A stretch of 36,295 nucleotides of DNA from positions 1 through 36,295 of the IMG/VR virus record IMGVR_UViG_3300021364_000073. One strand, given 5' to 3'. How positions within the stretch are numbered: position 1 is the first letter of the stretch; every line of letters begins with the position of its first letter. Both the position numbers and the translations under genes were made by a program. This DNA is from a virus. The notes under the pieces were generated by a model. The model ran no database searches. It was not told the DNA's origin and saw only the letters and a program-made list of their open reading frames with translations. Shown piece after piece: positions 17,165-24,666 of this stretch.

Positions 17165-19677
17165 TGGATGAAGCTGATTTAGCATTACAAGAAAGACTTA
17201 ACCAAATTAGAGTAGCTAAAGCTGAACTCGCCGCTTTGAAAGCTTCTCCGCCTGAATCACCATCTCCATTACGACAATTAGGTTATGATGTTGGCGTTGG
17301 TTTTGCAAAAGCTGGTGCTGGCTTTTTAGATGTTTTAGGCGCACCACTTACTTTTGCTGCCAGGCAATTAGGTGCAGATCCAGAGACGACTAGATATTTT
17401 CCTCTTACAAAAGAAGTAACGCCTGCTACTGAAAGCCTTGCGGCAGCTTTAGGTGTTCAACCAGATACAAAGGTTCAAAAAGCAGTAGAGTTTATGGCTC
17501 CCTTGCCAGGTGTTAGTAAGGGGCGTGTTTTAGCAGATGTTGGACTAGGAGCTTTAGGTTTTGCTGGATCAGAACTAGCTGGACCAATCGGAGCGCTTGC
17601 AGTACCTTTAGCATATTTAACTGGCAAGAAAGTAGTGCCAGCAGGAGCAAGGCGATTAGGAACGGCTCTAAGCATCCCATCCGCAGTAGAGGCATCTGCA
17701 CAACGAGAGATACTAGAGAAAGTTAGCCCCGAAGGGGTTAGTGCATTACAAAGAGCTTTGCAAGAGGGACAAGTTACTGGAACAGGAGGTGTCCCCTTAA
17801 CACTGGCAGAGATTGTTCAGGAGCCAAGAGTAGCGGCCTTTCAAGAAGGAATAGCTAAACTTCCAGGAGCCGAAAACATTATGCAGGCGCAAGCTGCAAG
17901 GAGACTCGAAGGCACAGAGGAAGCGATTGCAAAACTTGGTGGTGCTGAAGCAGGCGATTTTTCATTAGCTTTGCAAAAGGAAGCTGCCAAGCAACAAGCG
18001 GTTAAGGAAGCGGAGCAGGGCAATCTTTTATCTTTGCTTGGTGCTACTGAGGAAAGCCTTGCAAAAGGTAAGATGGCAGAGGGTGAGCAATTCAGAGCCG
18101 TAATTGCTGAAGAGTTTAAAAATGCCGAAGAGCAAACACGAAGTATTTGGAACAAAGTAGATAAAAAACAACCAATCGATCTATCTGCTCCACTCACAGC
18201 ATTTATTGATGATTTGAAACAATATGGAGAATTGCAAAAGGGAGCTTTCTCAAAAGAATTAAAGCGTATTAGAAGCAGGGCATTAAGACTATTGCAACGA
18301 CAGAAAGAAGGTAAGCCTGCCACTATTCTTGATCTACAGGATTTACGAAGTGCCGCTGGTCGAGTCATGCGAGAAGCTAGTCATACAGATCCAGTAGCCG
18401 TAAAGGTTGCGGCGGATTTAATAGAAGCATTAGAAACGCATGGCATAAGATACGCAGAAGGAGAGATAGCAAAGGGCGGGTTGCCCTTTGGTGCTGGAAT
18501 ACAAACTAACAAAGATGCTTTGACTAGATTGAGCGAAGGAATTGCTGCAACTCGCAAAATGAAACAAACCTTTGCTGAAGATGCGGTTGGTCAGGTTACT
18601 AAAAAGCGAGGCTTGCGATACCAGACACAAGCAAGCAACTTAATTGATAACATTATTAAAACACCTGAAAGAAGCAGAGAAATCGTAAGTAAGTTTGGTG
18701 ATGATAGCGTTCAGACAACATTTTTAAGAGAAGGCTTGTTGCGCCGTTTAGCAGAAGCCAAAAAGCCAACTGCATATTTACAAAAAAACAAAGAAGCATT
18801 TGCTAATGTATTTGGTTCGGATTTAGAAACTGTAACAACATTTGCGAAAAGCGTAGAGAGCAAAGCTCCATTGGCTCAGTTTGCTAACATTACTGAATCG
18901 GCAATTCCGAATAAGGTGTTTGCCAATGTTGAGCAGGCATCTGAGTATATGAATCAATTTAGAGGAACAGAACTTGCTAATTATGCACGAGCTAAGTTTT
19001 ACACAAAGAACATTGCTAAGGGTGATTCACTTAGTAAGTTAAAAGCAAACAGCAAAATTGCTAAAGCCTTGTTTGAAGATGAGTATCCTGCTTTTGAACG
19101 ATTAGTACAGGACATTCAACGTTCTAAATCCCCTGCTACATTGGCGACTGCTGCTGCCAAGGGACAATCTGCAACGGCAGTATTTCAAACAGCTTTAGGC
19201 GCAATAATAAGCGACAGACCTTTGCTTACCTTAATGAAAAAAGGAGGAGGCTTATTAGGGGGATTGGGTGGTATCGGATTGGGAATACAAAGCATGTCCG
19301 ATCCGACAATGGCCATGCTGAAGGCTACTTTAGGAGCTGCTGCTGGTCTTACTGTAAGTGCTTTGGGTACGGCAAGTGAAAAAAGATTAAACGAGGCTAT
19401 TGCAACTTTACTTACTAACCCCTCTAGTTTGAAATTAGCTGCTGCTCCACCAACACCTAAAGGAATCGAGCGATTAGTAGCATTTATTTCACGCAATAAT
19501 AAAATGACTCAATTACTTGGGCAACCTAGTAAGTTAGCAAATGAGTTACCAACGCAAATGCCAACGTCAGCAGCGGAAGCTACCGTGTCTGAGCAGGAGC
19601 AATTACAACAAAAACTAGCCATGATACGTCAGGCAAAAACGGAACTTGCAGCACTAAAGCAAGGATTGCAGAATTAA
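17164..19677 (+). CDS. Large internal virion (ejection) protein
   Basis: 837 residues, the largest of the ejection-type cluster. Hydrophobic small-residue segments occur near the N-terminus (VGVGFAKAGAGFLDVLGAPL; VLADVGLGALGFAGSELAGP) and again at ~690-735 (GGGLLGGLGGIGLGIQ). Long charged helices fill the middle. The two ends carry a related ~20-residue helix: LQERLNQIRVAKAELAALKA at residues 7-26 and LQQKLAMIRQAKTELAALKQ near the C-terminus. No transglycosylase or peptidase motif was found. A T7 gp16/P22 gp16-like role in spanning the envelope is an inference. Confidence 0.65.
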   Translation: MDEADLALQERLNQIRVAKAELAALKASPPESPSPLRQLGYDVGVGFAKAGAGFLDVLGAPLTFAARQLGADPETTRYFPLTKEVTPATESLAAALGVQPDTKVQKAVEFMAPLPGVSKGRVLADVGLGALGFAGSELAGPIGALAVPLAYLTGKKVVPAGARRLGTALSIPSAVEASAQREILEKVSPEGVSALQRALQEGQVTGTGGVPLTLAEIVQEPRVAAFQEGIAKLPGAENIMQAQAARRLEGTEEAIAKLGGAEAGDFSLALQKEAAKQQAVKEAEQGNLLSLLGATEESLAKGKMAEGEQFRAVIAEEFKNAEEQTRSIWNKVDKKQPIDLSAPLTAFIDDLKQYGELQKGAFSKELKRIRSRALRLLQRQKEGKPATILDLQDLRSAAGRVMREASHTDPVAVKVAADLIEALETHGIRYAEGEIAKGGLPFGAGIQTNKDALTRLSEGIAATRKMKQTFAEDAVGQVTKKRGLRYQTQASNLIDNIIKTPERSREIVSKFGDDSVQTTFLREGLLRRLAEAKKPTAYLQKNKEAFANVFGSDLETVTTFAKSVESKAPLAQFANITESAIPNKVFANVEQASEYMNQFRGTELANYARAKFYTKNIAKGDSLSKLKANSKIAKALFEDEYPAFERLVQDIQRSKSPATLATAAAKGQSATAVFQTALGAIISDRPLLTLMKKGGGLLGGLGGIGLGIQSMSDPTMAMLKATLGAAAGLTVSALGTASEKRLNEAIATLLTNPSSLKLAAAPPTPKGIERLVAFISRNNKMTQLLGQPSKLANELPTQMPTSAAEATVSEQEQLQQKLAMIRQAKTELAALKQGLQN

Positions 19678-19703
19678 AGTAATAAGCAAATTAGGAGCGT
19701 AAT

Positions 19704-20684
19704 ATGGGCTGGTCAGGAGGAAGTTATACAAAGGGAAACAGTGCCACGGGTGGATGGAGTGGAGACGCTAGTTTAGGTATTGGCATAGAAGCTGGTCGTC
19801 ATGATACTCAAGACGATGACTTTGCTACTGGCATTGATAATTGCATTGCTAAAGACGGTCAAAACTCTGCTACTGCTAACCTGCCTATGGGTGGCTTTAA
19901 GCATACTAACGTCGCTAGTGCTTCAGGCAATGATGAATACACGACAAAGGGACAGCTAACCGATGGTAGTTTTACACCAACTTTTCTCAACCCGAATTAT
20001 ATCGGATCGTCCACCTTTTTTAATCAAACGAGCTGCTATAATGGCGGCACAGCAAACGTCGAGCAAATAAATGTCAGTCGTAGCTCAACAGTTGGGGTAG
20101 ACACCGCAGTTCAAGCAGGAGATGTGCTTTATAGACACGATATACAATCTTACAGCGGTACAGGTTATGTGCGCTCTGTTCAATTGCAAGCTACTTGTCC
20201 AGTAGCACCAACAAGCGGCAATCCGTTTGCACCTGGCAGTTATTCTATCTCAGTGGGCAACGCAACAGGATCGGCTTTGCTAACCGCTTTAAGTGTAAAC
20301 TCAAACGGTTGGGTGTATGCTCCCCAAGTGTATTCTAACACAACTGCCAATGCCGCTAATGTCTATGTTTCAAGCACAGGATTGTTACAAAGAAGTACCT
20401 CATCTTTAAGATATAAAGAGAATGTTGAACCGATGACAACAGGTTTAGAGGCAGTCAAGCAGCTTAATCCAGTTACTTTTACAAGCAAAGGAGACGAGTC
20501 AGGGGTTAAATACGCTGGTCTTATTGCCGAAGAATTAGACGAGCAAGGGTTAAAAGAGTATGTTTCTTACGACGAAGAAGGGAAGCCAGATGCAATTCAT
20601 TACGGCAATTTAGTTTCATTAGCCTTCAAAGCAATTCAAGAGCTAGAAGCTAAAGTAGCTAGTTTAGAAGCACAAATAGCATGA
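19704..20684 (+). CDS. Tail fibre with C-terminal S74 self-cleaving chaperone
   Basis: 326 residues, ribosome site TTAGGAGCG. The segment at 58-75 (ANLPMGGFKHTNVASASG) is a hallmark of phage fibres just after the virion-binding region. Residues ~90-230 are beta-rich. Residues ~231-326 are a peptidase S74 intramolecular chaperone: S233-S-L-R-Y-K238 gives the Ser/Lys dyad spacing (S+5=K, R at +3), followed by GLEAVKQLNPVTF, AGLIAEEL and a C-terminal coiled coil. In this family the domain trimerises the fibre and then cuts itself off just before the Ser. Cleavage here would leave a fibre of ~232 residues. The next gene starts at its stop (ATGA). Confidence 0.85.
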   Translation: MGWSGGSYTKGNSATGGWSGDASLGIGIEAGRHDTQDDDFATGIDNCIAKDGQNSATANLPMGGFKHTNVASASGNDEYTTKGQLTDGSFTPTFLNPNYIGSSTFFNQTSCYNGGTANVEQINVSRSSTVGVDTAVQAGDVLYRHDIQSYSGTGYVRSVQLQATCPVAPTSGNPFAPGSYSISVGNATGSALLTALSVNSNGWVYAPQVYSNTTANAANVYVSSTGLLQRSTSSLRYKENVEPMTTGLEAVKQLNPVTFTSKGDESGVKYAGLIAEELDEQGLKEYVSYDEEGKPDAIHYGNLVSLAFKAIQELEAKVASLEAQIA

Positions 20685-21097
20685 AACACCTACGGTTAGT
20701 AAGGGTAACAGAATACAATGGTGCTACCCTTGGTGTGCTGACCATTGATGAATCGCCGGAGATGATGACCTTGGAAGACCCTTGGCATCTAAACGAACGC
20801 AACATTAGCTGCATCCCTGAAGGTCGGTATACGATTGTTCCTCACAAAAGCCCTAAGTTTGGCAGTACATATTTAGTTGAAAACGTCACAGAAAGAAGTC
20901 ATATCCTGATTCATGCTGGCAATACAGCAAAAGACACTAGCGGTTGTATTCTTGTGGGGCTGCAATTTGGCGAGTTAAATAACGAACCTGCTGTACTTGC
21001 TTCTCGCTCTGCTTTCTTGAAGTTTATGGAGTTGATGGACGGTGAGGATGGTGAGTTAGTTGTAATTAAAGCGTTCGGTGGAGGCCGTGTCCATTGA
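20681..21097 (+). CDS. DUF5675-type predicted wall-active enzyme
   Basis: 138 residues. The pattern TLEDPWHLNERNISCIPEGRY, then IHAGN (77-81) and DTSGC (85-89) with ILVG, is that of the DUF5675 family. The His...Cys arrangement recalls L,D-transpeptidase/YkuD catalytic motifs, so activity on peptidoglycan crosslinks is plausible but not established by me. It heads the lysis cassette directly after the fibre gene (ATGA overlap) and may be the endolysin, since no muramidase or amidase is seen nearby. Confidence 0.8.
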   Translation: MKHLRLVRVTEYNGATLGVLTIDESPEMMTLEDPWHLNERNISCIPEGRYTIVPHKSPKFGSTYLVENVTERSHILIHAGNTAKDTSGCILVGLQFGELNNEPAVLASRSAFLKFMELMDGEDGELVVIKAFGGGRVH

Positions 21098-21336
21098 CTG
21101 ACCACGACTTCACGCAGGTTAAATACTGGTTTGACCTCGGCATTAAAGCCGTTATTGGCGTTGTTGTATCAATCGTTGGCATGGATTATAGGGCGGTTAA
21201 AAACAGCTTGCAAGAATTAGAGGTGAGCAAGTATCATCTGCAAGCCGAAGTACAGGTTCTGAAAACCGAATTAAATTACATAAAAATAGCCTTAGAAAAA
21301 ATTGATAGAAAACTCGATAAAGTTGTTAGTAATTAG
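21094..21336 (+). CDS. XhlA-like membrane-anchored coiled-coil, holin accessory
   Basis: 80 residues from a TTG start at 21094 (TTGA overlap with the previous stop). GGAGG at 21080-21084 is nine bases upstream and supports this start; the next ATG would remove the membrane segment. One transmembrane helix (IKAVIGVVVSIVGM, ~17-32) is followed by a long coiled coil (LQAEVQVLKTELNYIKIALEKIDRKLDKVV). This is the layout of XhlA-type or other lysis-associated membrane proteins. Its end overlaps the next gene by 35 bases. Confidence 0.65.
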   Translation: MTDHDFTQVKYWFDLGIKAVIGVVVSIVGMDYRAVKNSLQELEVSKYHLQAEVQVLKTELNYIKIALEKIDRKLDKVVSN

Positions 21337-22132
21337 CTTGTTGTTTCTTCAAACTGCAAGCGCAACCCCTAGCTTTTTAGGGTTGTGTCACAAGCAATGG
21401 AATTGCAAACAAACATTGCAATCTTTTTCTTCTACAGAAATAAAAACAGGCTGGTTAGAAAACACGTTTGGCAGTCGTTGTCGTTGCGGTAATCAGATAC
21501 TTCAAGACCCTAGAGATAAGGTGTTGCGAATACATCTGGTAAACAGTCCTTGCATGAGAAACAATCGGTGTGGCAAGTATGAAATGCTTTATAAAGAGAC
21601 AGCGAGAAGTGCAAGCAAGAAAATTACTAGGGGCAATCGTAGGATCTTAAAGAAGTTTAGAAGAATTACGATCCGATTAAAGCGTAGACTAGAGAGAGCA
21701 AACGGTAATGTTAAATTATATGTTAGCCCTTGCTTGGAGTGCGACTTAAATGGGAAAGCTAGAAAAATACTACTTGGCATTGTTTCTTCTTATTTGCCTA
21801 CTGCTATTCTTGTGGACAACCCCTATAGGCAGCGTTGTATTAAGGGAGTGGTTTGCGAGAAACACGGAATAAAGCCAAAGTTATCAGCACCTTGCATAGT
21901 CGACTTAGATGGTGTTGATGGTGGTGTAGTTGACATGAAAAAGTGGTTGTCAAACTACTCACATTGTGAGCTACAATACTATTGGAACTACGGAATGAAC
22001 TGTATTTCTGGAGGGTTTGTCGACCCTAGACTACGAAGCTGTGCGCTAGGTCGGCAATACTTTTCTAATTTGAGGAAAACATTATGCCGATATTATACAG
22101 ATCTATCATCCGACACTTGCTCACTGCTGTAG
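21302..22132 (+). CDS. Secreted Cys-rich protein in the lysis cassette, unknown
   Basis: 276 residues from a TTG start at 21302 (a second TTG at 21323 is possible). The N-terminus is a Sec signal peptide: Lys, then LLVISLLFLQTASA, with cleavage likely after ASA. The mature part has 16 cysteines, often as SPCxxxxRCG or SPCLEC pairs, so an oxidised periplasmic protein is expected. Segments such as VLRIHLVNSPC, VKLYVSPCLE and TAILVDNPY look like beta strands of an enzyme-like alpha/beta fold. A glycan- or envelope-degrading function is a guess. It overlaps the genes on both sides, which ties it to lysis. Confidence 0.6.
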   Translation: MIENSIKLLVISLLFLQTASATPSFLGLCHKQWNCKQTLQSFSSTEIKTGWLENTFGSRCRCGNQILQDPRDKVLRIHLVNSPCMRNNRCGKYEMLYKETARSASKKITRGNRRILKKFRRITIRLKRRLERANGNVKLYVSPCLECDLNGKARKILLGIVSSYLPTAILVDNPYRQRCIKGVVCEKHGIKPKLSAPCIVDLDGVDGGVVDMKKWLSNYSHCELQYYWNYGMNCISGGFVDPRLRSCALGRQYFSNLRKTLCRYYTDLSSDTCSLL

Positions 22133-22266
22133 CTGGTGGCCTTGTTACTGTTGGCGTTGCTGAACCTGATGCTGCTGATTTTGTTGCTACTGCTGAACCT
22201 GTTGTTGGTGGCGTTCTTTTGTACGCTATTGCTCAAGTATGGTCTATTTTTGAGAAGAAACTTTAG
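22084..22266 (+). CDS. Holin-like small membrane protein (Pam3_gp28 type)
   Basis: 60 residues, start GAGGAAAACATTATG inside the end of the upstream gene. Two hydrophobic segments (LLTAVAGGLVTVGV; VVGGVLLYAIAQVWSIF) flank a short acidic turn (EPDAADF), with a basic N-terminus and a Lys-rich end. The MPxLxRSxxRHxLTAxxG opening matches Pam3_gp28-family putative holins as I remember them. It is the last rightward gene. Its stop overlaps the stop of the leftward gene 22263-22607. Confidence 0.75.
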   Translation: MPILYRSIIRHLLTAVAGGLVTVGVAEPDAADFVATAEPVVGGVLLYAIAQVWSIFEKKL

Positions 22267-22607
22267 TGGTCGTTTCGCCTAATGTAGCGTAGACAGTGCT
22301 TCTTTCGGTTTTCTTTTGTCTCGTACAGTTTAGCTTGCTTTCTAACTCGGTCTGCAAAACCTAACGATCCATAAAGCATTAAGCTAATCCAATTAAGGTT
22401 ATGTTCTTTTATTTCTTCTGAGAATAAAAACCACGTTGCCGAATAAAGAAATGGCTCTGGCTTTTTGTTTTTCTTTTCTTCTTTTCTGTCTAAAAGCTCG
22501 CAGTAATCGTACAAGGCTCTCAGCACTACCGCTAACCACAACAAGTATTCTGGCTGTTTTACGTTCGAGCTTGCTATTTCAATTATATCACCTTTTTTGA
22601 AGCGCAA
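22263..22607 (-). CDS. Hypothetical early protein
   Basis: 114 residues, last gene of leftward block B, tail-to-tail with the holin and sharing stop-codon bases. Ribosome site GGAGG lies inside the end of the nuclease gene, which it overlaps by 20 bases. It has a Lys-rich middle (DRKEEKKNKKPEP) and aromatic helices (YLLWLAVVLRALYDYCELL; ATWFLFSEEIKEHNLNWISL). No family was recognised. Confidence 0.65.
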   Translation of the reverse strand: MRFKKGDIIEIASSNVKQPEYLLWLAVVLRALYDYCELLDRKEEKKNKKPEPFLYSATWFLFSEEIKEHNLNWISLMLYGSLGFADRVRKQAKLYETKENRKKHCLRYIRRNDH

Positions 22608-22899
22608 GCCAATCCTCCAGGTACATAGTTACCATCCACGGTTTTTTATTGCGCCTATGTACTACTATTGGCGTTTTATCTTGGCAATCCCGAAGCGATT
22701 GATCCATAGCGTTATCTATATTTAATCGCTCAACTCTTTTTACTTCGATATGATACTCGTCAAGCTCCTCACACACCACATCAGAGTCGCCTGCCTTGCC
22801 ACAAAATTGCTGTGTTCGTCTAGCTGTATAACCGTACTCCTTTAGCTTGTTAGCTAATTCTCTTTCCCCTGCGGCTCCTTTTGCTCTGCTGTTTGTCAT
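22588..22899 (-). CDS. Holliday-junction-resolvase-like PD-(D/E)XK nuclease
   Basis: 103 residues. The motif order fits Hjc/VRR-type nucleases: RAKGAAGERELANKLKEYGY (E12), GDSDVV (D38/D40) and YHIEVKRVE (E52-x-K54), then a Gln/Arg helix and IVVHRRNKKPWMVTM strands. The role is cutting branched DNA made during phage recombination, probably together with the ERF annealing protein at 27167-27775. No Shine-Dalgarno is evident; it follows the upstream stop directly, so coupling is likely. Confidence 0.8.
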   Translation of the reverse strand: MTNSRAKGAAGERELANKLKEYGYTARRTQQFCGKAGDSDVVCEELDEYHIEVKRVERLNIDNAMDQSLRDCQDKTPIVVHRRNKKPWMVTMYLEDWLALQKR

Positions 22900-23505
22900 T
22901 TAATAATATACCTTGTCCGTGTTAGCTACTGACCATCTCTCGCAAGTCTCTGCTGTATGGACTCCCTCCATTGTAATGTATCCCTTTGTTTCTGGCTTGG
23001 GATTATTTCCGATAAAGTAGGCATCTTTGAAAGCGAGTCTATTGGTCGGCAAAGCGCAAACTTGTCCGTTAGCAAGCAAACAGACATGGGCACACTTGTT
23101 TTGATGTGGTTCGAGCAAGACGCCTGATTCACTAGAAGAATCAGGTAACCAATCAACTGTAAACCAGTATGAGGCCGCCATTTGAGTTTTATCTTTGAGG
23201 ATGGCATTACACTCATAATCTTTTAAGAAGTCGAACACGGTCACTACAGGCTTGTAGGAGAAGCAATCCCAAAGCTGTAACATCTCTAGCTCTAATTCTT
23301 TATCGTCATCAGGCTTTTCATGCCAGATGTAATTTATAGGTACTTGTCTAAAGTGCGCTCCGCTCTCCATTAAAACGTGAAACTGTAGGCACCTGCCACG
23401 AAAAGACTGAATAGCAAAAGCGTAGCCTGTCTCTACGCCGTCTAGCTTGTCGGTAATGTACGGTGAGAAGATTTGTATTTTAAGAGGTGGAATATCTGCG
23501 TTCAT
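22900..23505 (-). CDS. Hypothetical early protein
   Basis: 201 residues. The start overlaps the stop of the 22-residue gene at 23502-23570 (AAATGAAC), with no obvious ribosome site, so it is probably translated by coupling. Mixed alpha/beta sequence with scattered cysteines. An N-terminal beta part (IQIFSPYITDKLDGVETGYAFAIQSF) could be a small binding domain. No motif could be assigned. Confidence 0.65.
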   Translation of the reverse strand: MNADIPPLKIQIFSPYITDKLDGVETGYAFAIQSFRGRCLQFHVLMESGAHFRQVPINYIWHEKPDDDKELELEMLQLWDCFSYKPVVTVFDFLKDYECNAILKDKTQMAASYWFTVDWLPDSSSESGVLLEPHQNKCAHVCLLANGQVCALPTNRLAFKDAYFIGNNPKPETKGYITMEGVHTAETCERWSVANTDKVYY

Positions 23506-23570
23506 TTATAAGCAAGAAACAATAAAAACAGCCAAACAACTATAATTGCAGTTAAAGGGTAATCGCTCAT
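23502..23570 (-). CDS. 22-residue membrane microprotein
   Basis: MSDYPLTAII, then a run of Val/Trp/Leu/Phe ending LAYK: a short polar N-terminus and one transmembrane helix. Its ATG overlaps the stop of the RS-repeat gene upstream (AGATGAGC) and its TGA overlaps the ATG of the 201-residue gene (AAATGAAC). Exact ATGA coupling on both sides makes a real gene likely despite its size. The function is unknown. Confidence 0.55.
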   Translation of the reverse strand: MSDYPLTAIIVVWLFLLFLAYK

Positions 23571-23674
23571 CTACCGTACCTGGTTTTATACCTAGACCCT
23601 GACCAAGACCCAGACCTAGACCTAGACCTAGATCCAAAACGATTAGGCCAATGAGTTCCTCTCATTTTAATCAT
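23567..23674 (-). CDS. Short RS-repeat protein, copy 2
   Basis: 35 residues: MIKMRGTHWPNRFG, then Ser-Arg/Ser-Gly dipeptides, ending RYKTRYGR. It is a paralogue of the upstream gene (same MIKxRGTHWPxRFG head and RYG-basic end) with a shorter repeat tract. The start overlaps the upstream stop (AAATGATT). The repeat comes from GGTCTA-type hexamers. Function unknown; a short basic RNA- or DNA-binding or assembly peptide is one possibility. Confidence 0.5.
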   Translation of the reverse strand: MIKMRGTHWPNRFGSRSRSRSGSWSGSRYKTRYGR

Positions 23675-23855
23675 TTACCGTACCCTGACCTATACCAATA
23701 GCAAGACCCAGACCAAGACCAAGATCGACACCAAGACCACGACCCAGACCCGGATCCAGAAAAGTATAAACACCCAGACCTAGCGCTAGACAAAGACAAA
23801 GACCTCGACAAAGACCTAGACAAAGACCCAGACCTAGACCTAGATCCAAAGCGAC
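23580..23855 (-). repeat. Degenerate hexamer repeat tracts in two tandem ORFs
   Basis: Two tracts (about 23598-23634 and 23690-23852) are built of GACCTA/GACCCA/GACCAA hexamers on the plus strand. Each abuts a conserved ~45-bp block (AGATCCAAA, GGCCAATGAG, CTCTCA, TTTAATCAT) at 23628-23674 and 23840-23886, which encodes the shared head of the two ORFs. The length difference suggests slippage or unequal exchange. Confidence 0.85.
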
Positions 23856-23886
23856 TAGGCCAATGAGTCCCTCTCACTTTAATCAT
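23671..23886 (-). CDS. RS/GS-repeat protein, copy 1
   Basis: 71 residues: MIKVRGTHWPSRFG, then a long (RS/GS/LS/WS) dipeptide region with a few Cys, Tyr and Trp, ending YRSGYGK. Start ATGATT overlaps the stop of the gene 23883-24194 (GTATGATT) and the stop overlaps copy 2. Low-complexity DNA makes automatic callers likely to skip it, and an alternative frame gives a Leu-Gly repeat (23667-23849). The conserved head in copy 2 and the coupling choose this frame. Confidence 0.55.
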   Translation of the reverse strand: MIKVRGTHWPSRFGSRSRSGSLSRSLSRSLSLSSARSGCLYFSGSGSGSWSWCRSWSWSGSCYWYRSGYGK

Positions 23887-24194
23887 ACTGTTTGCTTCGG
23901 CAACTCATGCTTCCACACATACGCATCAACAATACTGTCTGTGTTTACAACCACATCAACCGTCACTACTTCAACCTCTGATAGCGTTCCTGATTCAATG
24001 GCTGTGCTGAAACGTCCTGTATCAGCAACCCAAGCGGCATCCTCCAACACGATAAACTTGCCTTTTACCTGCTTTACCTTGCCTGTGACTGCAAAAGTTA
24101 CTGTGCGAATTAGCCACTTGCTGTCTATGTCGAACGGCAATTCTACTGCCGTTGCACCAAACAACTCTTTCATGTCTTTCAATGTTATTTCCAT
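23883..24194 (-). CDS. Conserved phage protein of unknown function
   Basis: 103 residues. The segment IRTVTFAVTGKVKQVKGKFI, then VLEDAAWVADTGRFSTAIESG and DAYVWKHELPKQ, is a pattern I recall from many phage and prophage genomes: a small beta protein with FxVLxDAAWxADTGRF. No activity is known to me. It is often near a short Gly/Ser-repeat protein, as here. Ribosome site GGGGGTAAAGTAAC. It follows the Gp157-family gene by one base. Confidence 0.7.
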   Translation of the reverse strand: MEITLKDMKELFGATAVELPFDIDSKWLIRTVTFAVTGKVKQVKGKFIVLEDAAWVADTGRFSTAIESGTLSEVEVVTVDVVVNTDSIVDAYVWKHELPKQTV

Positions 24195-24195
24195 G

Positions 24196-24666
24196 TTACT
24201 TTACCCCCATAGTTAATCTATCCACTAGCTTGACTCCCTCTACTGTAGCTCCTGCCTTCAAGTCATCTTTTAATGCTGACTTATTAGGCTCTACTTTTAC
24301 TCTCTGATAGATCTGAGGTAGCTCGCTTGTGTCTACCTCAATTTCTACCGCCTGAGACTTACGCCACGTTATACAATGCCTAGCAGACTCGTACTTCTCT
24401 CTAGGCTCAAGCTGGCTCTGTAAGTAGCCTAGCAAGCTCTCTGCTTTCCTGTCATAGCTTTTAGACCTGTCGGATAAACTCTTAGCTTCTGCCTTGCACA
24501 TCTCAGCCATAGCTCGTAAGTGCTTTATAAAGCCTAAGACGTTCTCTATTTTCTCAGACCGTTCAAGGGCTAAGGCTTCCCAAGTATCTGCTAGAGTTTG
24601 CTCGTCCAGCTCCTCTAAGGCTAGTAGCTCGGATAATTGTTTGTTTAGCTCGTATAGTGATGTCAT
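24196..24666 (-). CDS. Gp157-family protein
   Basis: 156 residues. Helical N-terminal two thirds (ELNKQLSELLALEELDEQTL; KAEAKSLSDRSKSYDRKAES, LLGYL) and a beta C-terminus (HCITWRKSQAVEIEV, LPQIYQRVKVEPNKSALKDD, LKAG) match the Siphovirus Gp157 family, found in phage early regions next to single-strand-binding and recombination genes. The exact function is unsettled. Leader AAAGGAGACTAACATG matches the block A consensus and lies inside the end of the HNH gene. Confidence 0.8.
   Translation of the reverse strand: MTSLYELNKQLSELLALEELDEQTLADTWEALALERSEKIENVLGFIKHLRAMAEMCKAEAKSLSDRSKSYDRKAESLLGYLQSQLEPREKYESARHCITWRKSQAVEIEVDTSELPQIYQRVKVEPNKSALKDDLKAGATVEGVKLVDRLTMGVK

Noticed and set aside
23667-23849. 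Leu-Gly-repeat frame in the hexamer tract
   Set aside because: It is a shadow of the RS frame; it lacks the conserved head and the ATGA overlaps.
23580-23855. CRISPR-like repeat array
   Set aside because: Repeats are 6-bp degenerate units with no spacers, and they encode a dipeptide repeat in a coupled frame.
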